Assembly (NCBI GenBank): GCA_965197555.1
Contig: OZ240213.1
Coordinates: 496,001-560,000, forward strand
Origin: G965197555 sp965197555
GTDB taxonomy: Bacteria; Chloroflexota; Dehalococcoidia; Lucifugimonadales; UBA3495
Length of the DNA stretch: 64,000 nt
Reading direction: 5' to 3'
The notes beneath the pieces were generated by a model. That model searched no databases, had not been told where the DNA came from, and saw only the letters and a program-made list of their open reading frames with translations. Position numbers and translations under genes: made by a program. Positions within the stretch are counted from its first letter, which is position 1. Each line of letters begins with the position of its first letter. Positions 8,891-17,420 of the stretch are shown here, in pieces.

Positions 8891-9307
8891 TTAGAGATTC
8901 TTGTCCTGGGCGACCTGGTCTTCAATAAAATGTACTATAGCAGTGGTTGAAGTACCGGGGCCAAATATACCAGCTATCCCCAGGTCAGCCAAAGGCTGCC
9001 GATCGGCCTCGGGAATGATCCCGCCCACTAGCACTAGGATGTCTTCCATGTGCTGCTCCCGCAAAAGGTCCATGATGGAGGGCAGTATATCCAGGTGCGC
9101 GCCAGAAAGTATGCTTAATCCCAAAACGTCGACGTCTTCTTGCGCCGCAGCTTGCACGATCATTTGAGGGGTTTGCCGGATCCCGGTGTAGATGACTTCC
9201 ATGCCCGCATCCCGCAGCGCCCGGGCGATCACTTTGGCACCTCTGTCGTGACCGTCCAAGCCGGGCTTAGCCACCAATACCCGGATGTGCCGGTTGTCCT
9301 CGCTCAT
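8891..9307 (-). CDS. Cobalamin-binding small subunit of acyl-CoA mutase
   Basis: A 138-residue B12-binding domain protein. KPGLDGHDRG at residues 14-23 contains the DxHxxG motif whose His20 is the lower axial cobalt ligand. LGLSILSGAH and VGGIIPEAD are the further cobalamin-contact loops. It pairs with the large subunit encoded two genes upstream to make a two-polypeptide methylmalonyl-CoA (or related acyl-CoA) mutase. The order on the minus strand is large subunit, acyl-CoA dehydrogenase, small subunit. The pathway context is propionyl-CoA or branched-chain acyl-CoA breakdown to succinyl-CoA. Confidence 0.9.
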   Translation of the reverse strand: MSEDNRHIRVLVAKPGLDGHDRGAKVIARALRDAGMEVIYTGIRQTPQMIVQAAAQEDVDVLGLSILSGAHLDILPSIMDLLREQHMEDILVLVGGIIPEADRQPLADLGIAGIFGPGTSTTAIVHFIEDQVAQDKNL

Positions 9308-9353
9308 ATCTTACATTTATACAAGTGTGGGATGTCCTTGACCGCTATGCGAT

Positions 9354-10517
9354 TCAGCCCTTGGCTTGATATTGGTTCAGCAACTGACGGGCGATGACTA
9401 ACCGTTGGATTTCGGAAGTGCCTTCGTAAATAGTTGTAACTCTGGCATCTCGGAAGATTCGCTCAACCCCCGCCTCCTGGAAATAACCAATCCCCCCGTG
9501 GATCTGCATGGCTTGGGATGATACATTCACGCACATCTCCGAGGCAAGGAGCTTGGCCATGGAAGCTTCAGCGAGGAACGGTAGTCCTTCATCCTTTAGG
9601 GTTGCTGCGTGCATGGTGGCGAGTCGGGCAGCATGTACCTCGGTAGCCATATTCGCCAGCATGAACTGCACTGCTTGATGCTGGGCAATTGGTTTCCCGA
9701 AGGTCTCCCGCTGCTGTGAATAGCGCAAAGCTGCTTCCAGGGCTGACTGGCCGATGCCCACGCACTGAGCCGCAATGATGATGCGGCTGGCGTCTAAAAT
9801 GTTCATGGCGTAGTTGAAGCCCCGTCCTTCTTCGCCCAAAAGATCATTGGCGGGCACCGGCGTATCTTGGAATACAACCTCATCGGTGGTGGAGCTCCGC
9901 ATCCCCATTTTTCCGTGTAGCGGGTTCACCTGCAACCCAGGAGAGTCCCTATTGACTACGAAGGCACTGATGCCCTTGTATCCTTTGGACCGGTCTTGGG
10001 TGGCAAACACGACGATGGACTCGGCCACCGAAGCATTAGTTATGAAGGTTTTGCTGCCGTTGAGGAAGTAGGTACCGTCCTTTTCCACGGCGGTGGTGCG
10101 CAAGGCCGCAGCGTCGGACCCACTACCGGGCTCGGTCAGTGCCCAGGCTGCGATTCCTTTTCCAGAGGCCAGGGATGGCACCAACCGCTGCTTCTGCTCC
10201 TCATTGCCGAACTGGTATATCGTGCTAGTTCCCAAAGAGAGGTGGGCTAGGACACTGACACTGGCGCCAGCGTCGCCCCGGGCGACTTCCTCGGCGACGA
10301 TGGCTACTTGCCTGAACCCCCCGGAACCACTACCACCGTATTTGGCGTCTATACCGATCCCGGTAAGACCAAGCTTGGCCATGCCGTGCCAGTTCTCCCA
10401 GGAGAATTCCGCTTTTTCGTCGGTTTCTCTAGCCCGAGGCGCCAGCTCCCGGTCCGCGAAGTCCCGCACCAGGTTTTGGAGCATTTGTTCCTCTTCGGTC
10501 AGTATCAAGTCCGCCAC
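9354..10517 (-). CDS. Acyl-CoA dehydrogenase
   Basis: A 387-residue flavoenzyme that oxidises acyl-CoA to 2-enoyl-CoA and passes electrons to ETF. ALTEPGSGSD (FAD/substrate loop) and FITNA are present. The C-terminal IYEGTSEIQRLVIARQLL carries the catalytic Glu of the short/branched and butyryl-CoA class. Start is GTG at 10517 with GGAGG 8 bases upstream. It lies between the two mutase subunit genes, so a role in short or branched acyl-CoA catabolism feeding the mutase is inferred. The chain-length preference cannot be read. Confidence 0.93.
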   Translation of the reverse strand: MADLILTEEEQMLQNLVRDFADRELAPRARETDEKAEFSWENWHGMAKLGLTGIGIDAKYGGSGSGGFRQVAIVAEEVARGDAGASVSVLAHLSLGTSTIYQFGNEEQKQRLVPSLASGKGIAAWALTEPGSGSDAAALRTTAVEKDGTYFLNGSKTFITNASVAESIVVFATQDRSKGYKGISAFVVNRDSPGLQVNPLHGKMGMRSSTTDEVVFQDTPVPANDLLGEEGRGFNYAMNILDASRIIIAAQCVGIGQSALEAALRYSQQRETFGKPIAQHQAVQFMLANMATEVHAARLATMHAATLKDEGLPFLAEASMAKLLASEMCVNVSSQAMQIHGGIGYFQEAGVERIFRDARVTTIYEGTSEIQRLVIARQLLNQYQAKG

Positions 10518-10648
10518 TGCTGGTACCTCCTAATCAGATCCGGCCTAGGTCAATCCGGGACCGTGCGCCCTTTCGATACACAACCACGTCTTGGAGACAT
10601 AAGCCCATCTGCCTCCGGGTAGCAAATAATTCTCATGGCTGTGGGTCG

Positions 10649-12310
10649 CTACAATTGCTCCCTTGCTTCCTGTTCCCCAAATACCTCTCTGAATAATCCG
10701 CATATCTCACCGATGGTGCAATAGCTCTCTACGCATTCGAGAATGGCCGGCACGGTATTCTCGTCTCCCTGAGCAATCTGCTTCAATTGAGCCAGACTTG
10801 ACGACACCTTGGAGCTATCCCGTTGGTTGCGCAGCCGTTTGAGCTGCTCTATCTGATACTGAGACGCTTGGGCGTCTACCCTCAGCAGACCTTCGATCGC
10901 CGGCTCCTCCGCTGCGAACCGGTTGACTCCCACTATGGTCCGATCCCCTGACTCAACCTCCATCTCGTGGCGGTAGGCTGACTCACCGATTTCCCGCACC
11001 TGGAAACCCTGCTCAATAGCAGCGACCGCGCCTCCGATGTCGTCGATCCGCTTTATGTATTCCAAGGCGGCGTCTTCCAGTTGGTTGGTGAGGGACTCAA
11101 CGTAGTAGGAGCCGCCGAGGGGGTCGACCACATCCGACACACCACTTTCGTAGGCCAGGATTTGTTGCGTCCTGAGGGAAAGCTGGGCCGACTCTTCCGT
11201 TGGCAGGGCCAAGGCTTCGTCCCTTGAATTGACGTGAAGGGATTGAGACCCACCCAGGACCGCCGCCAGGGCCTGAACGGTGCACCGGATCAGATTATTG
11301 TCCGGCTGTTGGGCGGTTAGAGTAACCCCGGCGGTTTGGGTGTGAAATCGTAACATCATGGAACGGGGGTCCTGTGCGCCAAACCGTTCCTTCATGATTT
11401 TGGCCCACATGCGGCGCGCAGCGCGGAACTTAGCCACTTCTTCAAACAAATTGTTCTGCGCCACGAAGAAAAAAGAGACTCGAGGAGCGAAGTCGTCTAC
11501 TTTCAGGCCTGCGTCCAAGGCCGCTTGGATGTAGGCGATGGCATTAGCGAAGGTAAATGCCAGTTCCTGCGTTGCGGTGGCGCCCGCCTCCCTCATGTGA
11601 TATCCGCTAACGCTGATGGTGTTCCAACGGGGGACCTTCTCCGCGCAGTATTTGAATACGTCCACCACCAGCCGCATGGACGGTCGCGGAGGGTAAGAGT
11701 AGGTACCTCGGGCGATGTACTCCTTCAGGATGTCGTTTTGTATCGTGCCGTTGATGCGGTCTTGGGGTACTCCCTGGCGATTGGCGGCAGCGATGTACAA
11801 GCATAATAAGATCGAAGCAGTAGCGTTGATGGTCATGGAGGTGCTGACTTGGTCCAGGGGAATGCCCTCAAACAAGACTTCCATGTCCTCCAAACTGCAA
11901 ATGGGCACACCGACCTTGCCCACTTCCCCTTGGGCCAGAGCATGGTCTGAGTCGTAGCCGATCTGGGTAGGCAGGTCGAAAGCAACCGAAAGCCCGGTCT
12001 GCCCCTGCTCCAGTAAGTAGCGGTACCGCCGGTTGGTGTCGGCGGCAGTGGCGTACCCTGAATACTGGCGCATCGTCCAGATACGTCCCCGGTAGGTGTT
12101 GGGTTGCACCCCACGGGTGTAGGGGTACTCTCCGGGGTATCCCAGGTCCTGAAGGTAGTCCCTGCCCTCAGCCTGCAGGTCCTCTGCGGCGTACAGGGGC
12201 TCGACCCGCAGTCCACTGTCGGTCTGGAATTCCTCGCGGCGCTCGGGCACCCGCTGGATGGCAGGACGGAGAGTATTCTCTTGCCAGTCCTTCTTACTCT
12301 TGCTGGGCAT
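10649..12310 (-). CDS. Methylmalonyl-CoA mutase large (N-terminal) subunit
   Basis: A 553-residue TIM-barrel subunit of a B12-dependent acyl-CoA mutase. The substrate-binding signature RQYSGYATAADTNRRY is at residues 81-96, FDLPTQIGYDSDH near 114-126, and STSMTINATAS and NTISVSGYHMREAGA follow. It lacks its own cobalamin domain, which is supplied by the 138-residue protein downstream. This two-gene form is found in archaea, Chloroflexota and others. Isobutyryl- or ethylmalonyl-type mutases share the fold, so methylmalonyl-CoA is the likeliest rather than a proven substrate. Start ATG 12310 is preceded by AGGAGG. Confidence 0.92.
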   Translation of the reverse strand: MPSKSKKDWQENTLRPAIQRVPERREEFQTDSGLRVEPLYAAEDLQAEGRDYLQDLGYPGEYPYTRGVQPNTYRGRIWTMRQYSGYATAADTNRRYRYLLEQGQTGLSVAFDLPTQIGYDSDHALAQGEVGKVGVPICSLEDMEVLFEGIPLDQVSTSMTINATASILLCLYIAAANRQGVPQDRINGTIQNDILKEYIARGTYSYPPRPSMRLVVDVFKYCAEKVPRWNTISVSGYHMREAGATATQELAFTFANAIAYIQAALDAGLKVDDFAPRVSFFFVAQNNLFEEVAKFRAARRMWAKIMKERFGAQDPRSMMLRFHTQTAGVTLTAQQPDNNLIRCTVQALAAVLGGSQSLHVNSRDEALALPTEESAQLSLRTQQILAYESGVSDVVDPLGGSYYVESLTNQLEDAALEYIKRIDDIGGAVAAIEQGFQVREIGESAYRHEMEVESGDRTIVGVNRFAAEEPAIEGLLRVDAQASQYQIEQLKRLRNQRDSSKVSSSLAQLKQIAQGDENTVPAILECVESYCTIGEICGLFREVFGEQEAREQL

Positions 12311-12795
12311 GTCGCCTCCTGTCCGGTCCGATACGGCCGGCCAGCGCCAGAAAGCTGAATTGCTGTTTGGCCAATTGTATCCTTAAATCCTGAGACCCCT
12401 CAACCGAGGCCTCTTTTCAGCGACGATCCCGTTCGGCCTGAGCCTGTCGAAGGCCCCTCACAGGGATATCATCCCCTTCGGCCTAAGACTAAAGTCTCAC
12501 ATGGTCTCCTGAAATGTTGGTCAGTCTCAAAAAAAGCAACGACCATCCACAGCCAACGTCTCTCCTCTTAAACGCGATCAAGTTTAGTTTGAGGCCGAGA
12601 GTGCCGAGTCACTATTAGTGCACCTGTGGTACTAGTAATATGTAGACAAGACTTGCCTAACAAGTACGCTGCTCCTTTCTGACCGGCCACAGTTGATAAC
12701 GGCGCAACCTACCCAGAAGTTCCGCCGAACATCACGCAAACTGGCGCCAGCCACGGATCCCGAACAATGCTGGCGAACAGGTTGAGGGGCCAGGC
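12311..12795. other. Intergenic region with dispersed repeat
   Basis: No convincing gene. It contains one unit of the CCTGAGCCTGTCGAAGG repeat family at 12431-12458, a degenerate half-unit near 12473, and otherwise AT-richer unremarkable sequence. It separates the metabolic minus-strand block from the broken LRR gene. Confidence 0.6.
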
Positions 12796-13385
12796 TCATC
12801 GACCGCAGAATGGCAGTTTCAGGTCGGCAAGGTCATTATCCGGAACGGACTTCAGCCCTCTCGGTATGCACCCGGTCAGCCGGTTCCCGCCGAGGTAAAG
12901 TCGTTCTAGTTCCGTGCGCTTGCCCAATTCTCGCGGGATCTCGCCGCCAAGTTGATTGTCGTTGAGATAGAGATATTTCAGATTTGTCAATTTGCCCAAA
13001 TCCGGCGGGACCTCGCCACTAAGCCGGTTGTGATGGAGGGCTAGGGCTTTTAGATTGGCTAGGTCGCCTAGTTCAGTGGGAATATTTCCGGTCAACTGGT
13101 TTCCCGTTGAGGTCCAGCCATTCGAGGTCGGGTCAACTTGCCTAACTCGGGCGGAATTTCGCCTATCAACTGGCGCCCCTCCACTCGCTTAGCCATCCCC
13201 AATTGTCCTTCCAGTTCGCGCCGCCAGTGGCTTCATAAAAGGCGACTATCGCCTCCCTGTCCAGCGTCTCGCCGCCGCCGGTGATTTGGATGACGCCGCA
13301 GGCAAGGGGGAAGGCCAGAACGAAGCACAGGACAAGCAATAGCGCCGGCGCAGGAAGGCATAGAGCCAGTTTGCGATCCCTTCAT
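12796..13385 (-). pseudogene. Disrupted leucine-rich-repeat lipoprotein
   Basis: The gene is readable only by changing frame several times. ATG at 13385 overlaps the stop of the upstream gene (ATGA). The secretion signal, ending in the lipobox-like PLAC, lies in another frame and is followed by DREAIVAFYEATGGANW, the typical cap of bacterial LRR proteins. That frame stops at 13166. LIGEIPPELGKL is in a second frame. An intact tail of 99 codons (13095-12796) then carries about four repeats of the type LxxLxxLxLxxNxLxGxIPxxLG. Apparent one-base insertions sit in short homopolymers (CCC, GGGAAA) and a piece seems deleted after the cap. Such surface LRR lipoproteins bind proteins or polysaccharides. 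Decay or assembly error are both possible. Confidence 0.75.
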
Positions 13386-15682
13386 CGTGACCAGTACAGA
13401 TCCGCGTTGGGCAGAATGTGTCCTTGCACGCAATTGACGAACCTGCGGCCGCTCCCGTTGGTGAGATTGGTGATGACCCAATCTTTTTGGGTGCCCTTGG
13501 CCGCAACCGTTACCCGGCAGTCAATCAGGCCCCTCTTCATTGTGACCGAGCCGATGGCGTCGTAGAGGAATTCGGCCACCTTCGCCCCGTCCTTCCCGTT
13601 GTAGGCGTAGATCAGACGGTGGTCAGTAGCCGCAATTACGCCCCATTTGCTTTCCAGAGCTTTGATGTCTTCCTTCCAGTAGCATTGGATCAGCCACTCG
13701 ATGTCTTCGTCATCGGCTAAGATTTCGCAGAGCTTCTCCTGCTCGTTTTTGGCGTATGACGGGTCCCAGCCGTTGGAACGCTCCTTCCATTGCCAGGCAA
13801 CCCGCTGCCGCTTCGCTACCGCTGCAGGAATCTCCGCGCCCGGGAGCGATTCGGGAGCCTCTGGCAAGCTCGGAGGGTTCGCGGTCAGGCTCTGCACGCA
13901 ATCGGTGAACCAAAGGGCTCTCTCGCTGTCGCCAACGCCGTTGATCACCCAATCGTTTCTAGCGCCGCCGCCCGCAATGGTTATGCGGCTGTCGGTCAGG
14001 CCATCCTTGATCTTGACAGAGGCGACGGCGCTGTAAGGAAATTCGGCCACATTCACCCCGTATGTCCCGTTGTAGGCGAAGATCAGGCGGCGGTCTGTCG
14101 CCGCGATTACGCCCCATTCGGTCCTCTGCCCTGGGGTGTCTTCCTTCCAGGCGCCGTAAATCAGGCACTCGATGTCTTCGTCATCGGCCAGGATTTCGTA
14201 GAGTATCGACATCTCGTTTTTGTGCGTGGAAGTGTCCCAATTCTGGCCTTCCCCTGGAGGAGAGGAGCGTTGTTGCCACTGTTGGGCGACCCGCCGACGC
14301 TTCGCTTCCGATGGCTGCGCCCTGTTCGCTGCCGGAACGTCCGGTTCCGCCGGCGATTCCGGGGTGACGGATGCCTTAACCTCCGGCTCCGTCGGAGATT
14401 TCGGGGTGGCGGCATAATGGGGCGGGTCTGCCACCAGGCTCCTCACGCGGGCCGCGAACACCTCCACCTGCCCCTTCTCCCGAGAATCGTGGCGGCTCAT
14501 GTCGTCCAAACCGTTAATCAGGTACCCGGCGTATCCCGGTGAAGCGTCGATGAGCAGTCTTCCGCCGTCCCGGGATACACCTGCGATCCCATCGAGCAGC
14601 AATTGGGAGACGTGCTTGTCGTCCCAGCTGTTAGACACGAACAGGAGCCGACGGTTGGTAGCGGCGATGACACCGGCGTGGGAGTCCTCCTCTTGCGGCC
14701 GGTACCTTCCCCAGAGCAGGGCCTCCAGGTGTTCGGCGTTGTCGAGAATCTCGCCCAGCTTATTGCGCTCGTTTTCGTGATCGTCCCTGAAGTCCCATAT
14801 CGGGTGTTGCAGCCTCCATTCGGCGTGTATCCTGGGTTGCAGCGACACCTGCTGCGCCACGGCCGCATGTTCCCGCATCATGCTCACGAAAGGCGCGGCG
14901 TCGTCCTCCCCTTGGAACCCGACCGCGTATACCTGGCCTCGCTGGTCCACGAACCTGACGCCCTGACCCCCCGTGTGTTCCACTGCCAGGACGGTGCCGT
15001 GGGGGCAGCTGGCGATTGGATCCTCCTCCCGCGCTCCAACGAACAGTATCCGCTGATCGGTGACGACGGCGAGAGCCGCCCGCAAAAACCGGGACGTAGA
15101 CCAAGATTCCGACGTCTCCTTACTGCCGGGAATGTGAAAGACACTTTCCGGTGCCGCTGAGCAGCGCGCCCAGTGCTGGATTTGTTCTCCAAGCTCCAGG
15201 ACATGGGAAAATGCCGCCGCGACCGTCTCTTCGTCGCTCAGCAGATGGCCTCTTACAAACCGGGAGAACTCGGCGGCCCCAAACTGCAAGTCTAGGTCAA
15301 AGACGGGTCCATCTCGAGAGTCGATATCCTTGTCAAACTCAACGAGGTATTCCGGCCCGCTGAGCCTAACCCTGCCGGGTTCCGGTTCCGTCACATCGTC
15401 GATTTCCAGGTAAGTCAGAGTGAAGTCGTTCTTGGACAATCGTCCTCGGTTCAGCAAGATTACACGGCGCCCGGTCGCGACCACCACCGCCCGGTCATGG
15501 CTGATGCCCCACGCTATGTTCTTGGTCACGAAGCTGCACGGGTGCAGCAGCTCGATCTCTTCGCCGGGATCCAGCAGATCGTAGAGCATCTTGCGCTCGC
15601 CCTCGTAGTCCTTGGGGGCCCAACCGGGCTGCAAGTGCTGCCACTGCGCGTCTATCCGGCTTTTTTCTTCCCTGCTCGGCAT
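13382..15682 (-). CDS. Protein with about five tandem YokE-like bacterial PH domains
   Basis: A 766-residue cytoplasmic-looking protein without a signal peptide or membrane segment. The same module recurs about five times: a short helical part (KNEQEKLCEILADDEDIEWLI type), then a beta-rich part (WGVIAATDRRLIFAYNG type), then a closing FxxxV helix. The last two modules (about residues 440-590 and 615-760) are clearly similar, each introduced by AKRxRVAxQW. The third (about 285-410) is close to them, and the first two are more divergent. The pattern of an activity-level helix followed by 'ATDRRLIF' is that of the bacterial PH-like (bPH/YokE) fold, whose function is generally unknown. Start ATG 15682 has GGAGGTGA upstream. 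Its stop overlaps the start of the broken LRR lipoprotein, suggesting a two-gene operon. I do not recognise a defined function. Confidence 0.7.
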   Translation of the reverse strand: MPSREEKSRIDAQWQHLQPGWAPKDYEGERKMLYDLLDPGEEIELLHPCSFVTKNIAWGISHDRAVVVATGRRVILLNRGRLSKNDFTLTYLEIDDVTEPEPGRVRLSGPEYLVEFDKDIDSRDGPVFDLDLQFGAAEFSRFVRGHLLSDEETVAAAFSHVLELGEQIQHWARCSAAPESVFHIPGSKETSESWSTSRFLRAALAVVTDQRILFVGAREEDPIASCPHGTVLAVEHTGGQGVRFVDQRGQVYAVGFQGEDDAAPFVSMMREHAAVAQQVSLQPRIHAEWRLQHPIWDFRDDHENERNKLGEILDNAEHLEALLWGRYRPQEEDSHAGVIAATNRRLLFVSNSWDDKHVSQLLLDGIAGVSRDGGRLLIDASPGYAGYLINGLDDMSRHDSREKGQVEVFAARVRSLVADPPHYAATPKSPTEPEVKASVTPESPAEPDVPAANRAQPSEAKRRRVAQQWQQRSSPPGEGQNWDTSTHKNEMSILYEILADDEDIECLIYGAWKEDTPGQRTEWGVIAATDRRLIFAYNGTYGVNVAEFPYSAVASVKIKDGLTDSRITIAGGGARNDWVINGVGDSERALWFTDCVQSLTANPPSLPEAPESLPGAEIPAAVAKRQRVAWQWKERSNGWDPSYAKNEQEKLCEILADDEDIEWLIQCYWKEDIKALESKWGVIAATDHRLIYAYNGKDGAKVAEFLYDAIGSVTMKRGLIDCRVTVAAKGTQKDWVITNLTNGSGRRFVNCVQGHILPNADLYWSR

Positions 15683-15925
15683 CGCCGTTTCACCTCCGAA
15701 AGGCGTCTAGGTCCGCAACGACCGGCATATTCTACCTTATCTTGATTGCGGCTCTAGTATTGAGCTTGTCGAAGGCCTATTATCTTCCGGTTGCTTACTG
15801 CCGGGTGACTTGAAGCCATTGCTGTCACGTCGTGCTCCAGCGAGAGCGGGTTGCAGCCTGCCAAAGCCCAAAGCTATACTCAAGCGTCCCTTTCGCGTTT
15901 AGTACTACAGGTGGAGGTGAAGCCC

Positions 15926-16345
15926 ATGGCGAAGATCAAGCATATCGCCCTCACAACCAAGGACCCGGCTAAGGTCGCGGAGTTTTACAAGGAAGCCTTC
16001 GATATGGAGGAACTGCGCCGCAGCGACAGCGGCGTGTTCCTCAGCGACGGATATATCAACCTGGCTATCCTCAAGTGGAAGACCGAGGAAGATGCCGACG
16101 TGGGGCCCAACGGGCCCAACTACAACGGCATCCACCACTTCGGCTTCCTGGTGGACGACGCTGAACAGCACGGCGACAAGCTGGAGAAGGCCGGGGGCAC
16201 AAGGCTTACGCGCACCGCGGCTCCAGGAACGGGTGGCCTCTTCGGCGGCGGGATGGGGACCGTCGGCAATGCAGAGGTCAAGTTCAGCGGGCCCGACGAC
16301 GTTGTCCTGGATATATCACAAAGCGGGTGGCAGGTAAGTCCCTAA
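15926..16345 (+). CDS. VOC/glyoxalase-family protein
   Basis: A 139-residue vicinal-oxygen-chelate fold protein. It opens with KIKHIALTTKDPAKVAEFYKEAF, has GIHHFGFLVDD in the second half, and ends in VKFSGPDDVVLDIS. Likely metal ligands are the N-terminal His of KHIAL, the His of IHHFGF and a late acidic residue. Members include glyoxalases, ring-cleavage dioxygenases and resistance proteins; the substrate is unknown. ATG 15926 is chosen because GGAGGTG lies 7 bases upstream and the fold begins there; an upstream in-frame ATG at 15851 adds no fold sequence. It stands alone between oppositely oriented genes. Confidence 0.85.
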   Translation: MAKIKHIALTTKDPAKVAEFYKEAFDMEELRRSDSGVFLSDGYINLAILKWKTEEDADVGPNGPNYNGIHHFGFLVDDAEQHGDKLEKAGGTRLTRTAAPGTGGLFGGGMGTVGNAEVKFSGPDDVVLDISQSGWQVSP

Positions 16346-16382
16346 AAACTGCCCCACACCGTAGACCGTCCTTCGACATGCT

Positions 16383-16418
16383 CAGGACGAACGGGTCACT
16401 GTAGTTCCGTTCGTCCTG
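16383..16418 (+). terminator. Perfect 12-bp hairpin made of inverted dispersed repeats
   Basis: CAGGACGAACGG (16383-16394) pairs exactly with CCGTTCGTCCTG (16407-16418) across a 12-base loop, 40 bases past the VOC gene stop. The arms are two head-to-head copies of the intergenic repeat family, further extended by imperfect arms (CTTCGACATGCTCAGG and CCCCTCGACAAGCTCC). It could end transcription of either convergent gene. No T-tract. Confidence 0.45.
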
Positions 16419-16484
16419 GACCCCTCGACAAGCTCCGAGAGGATTTCTCGAGGCACATATCCACCCACTGGTGCAACTTCCTCT

Positions 16485-16874
16485 CTAACCAAGGACGGCA
16501 ATCGCCTCGATTTCTATGTCCAGCCCGGGCTCGGCTAGGGCGCCGATTTCGACCAGGGTGTTGGCTGGGTACTCCCCCTTGAAGAATTCAGCAAATAAGG
16601 CGTCGCTGTCCGCGGCATGGGACCGCCAGTCTGTGATGCTGGTCACGTAGGTTGTAATCTTCACGATGTCTGCGGGTGTGCCACCTTCCGCGGCTACGAT
16701 CCGGGTAATCCGGTCCAGGGTTACCCGCAACTGGTCCATCAAGGGCTGGCCCTGGGCTTCTGTGGCTCGTGCTGTGCACCCCGCTATGAACAGTTGGTTC
16801 CCGCTGCGTACTCCCCTGCTAAAACTGGGTCCCGAGGGGGTAATATCCGGGTAGTTGCGTCTGACACCGGGCAT
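16485..16874 (-). CDS. RidA/YjgF/UK114 family protein
   Basis: A 129-residue Rid-superfamily protein. It has the IAGCTAR strand, QLRVTLDRITRIVAAEGGTPADIVKI and the terminal DIEIEAIAVL. Canonical RidA deaminates reactive enamine/imine intermediates using an Arg in YPARxxVEV. Here the corresponding stretch is YPANTLVEIGAL, so the Arg is replaced by Asn. This suggests a non-RidA subfamily with a different or lost deaminase activity. Start ATG 16874 has AGGAGG about 6 bases upstream; a longer frame from 17063 is unsupported. The neighbours do not indicate a pathway. Confidence 0.87.
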   Translation of the reverse strand: MPGVRRNYPDITPSGPSFSRGVRSGNQLFIAGCTARATEAQGQPLMDQLRVTLDRITRIVAAEGGTPADIVKITTYVTSITDWRSHAADSDALFAEFFKGEYPANTLVEIGALAEPGLDIEIEAIAVLG

Positions 16875-17294
16875 ATTTCTCCTCCTTCTTGCGCTTGAAA
16901 ATTCATCCTTGAATGCGGGGGATTCAAGCCATTGGCAAACATAAGCACTGAGCGCCAATTCACTGAGCCCGCACTGGGTTTCATGGGCAGCTTGGACCGT
17001 CTCATAGCAGTTGATTGAACGGTATGACGGCTGCAACTTCCGCCGGCGGTTGAGGAGACACACGCTAGGACAGGAAGGCGCTCCAACCAGGTTTTTGTCC
17101 AGCTTGTTTGATCCACCAACAGGGCGGTCTCAATAATTCCGCTAGACTCGGATTAGCTCCTCATCCGACTCGGCCAGCTACAGGGTCTAACCCTAGCTGT
17201 TACACAGGTCTGAGGAGTGGACTCTAGTCCTGGCATCCTCCCACACCGCCCTCTATAATTAATCTGGAAATATTTAACCCGGAACTCTAACCCG
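16875..17294. other. Intergenic region upstream of tRNA-Gly
   Basis: Nothing coding is convincing in this 420-base gap. An open frame continues upstream of the RidA start but has no family features. A TATAAT at 17254-17259, 36 bases before the tRNA, is a plausible -10 element with only a weak -35 near 17230. Confidence 0.5.
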
Positions 17295-17368
17295 GCGGGC
17301 GTAGCTCAGTGGTAGAGCTCCAGCCTTCCAAGCTGGTCACGTGGGTTCGATTCCCATCGCCCGCTCCA
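17295..17368 (+). tRNA. tRNA-Gly (anticodon TCC)
   Basis: The cloverleaf folds by eye. The acceptor GCGGGCG (17295-17301) pairs with CGCCCGC (17358-17364), and the D arm is GCTC/GAGC. The anticodon arm CCAGC/GCTGG has loop CTTCCAA and anticodon TCC. The T arm is GTGGG-TTCGATT-CCCAT. The discriminator T is followed by an encoded CCA (17366-17368). Confidence 0.95.
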
Positions 17369-17380
17369 AGAACGCTAAGT

Positions 17381-17412
17381 GTTGAAGGCCCCACGACTGC
17401 GGGGCCTTCAAC
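17381..17412 (+). terminator. Strong 12-bp hairpin after tRNA-Gly
   Basis: GTTGAAGGCCCC (17381-17392) pairs perfectly with GGGGCCTTCAAC (17401-17412) around an 8-base loop, 13 bases after the tRNA. No T-run follows on either strand, so the label terminator rests on position and stem strength. It could serve the tRNA and the convergent gene on the other strand. Confidence 0.6.
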
Positions 17413-17420
17413 TGGTCACC

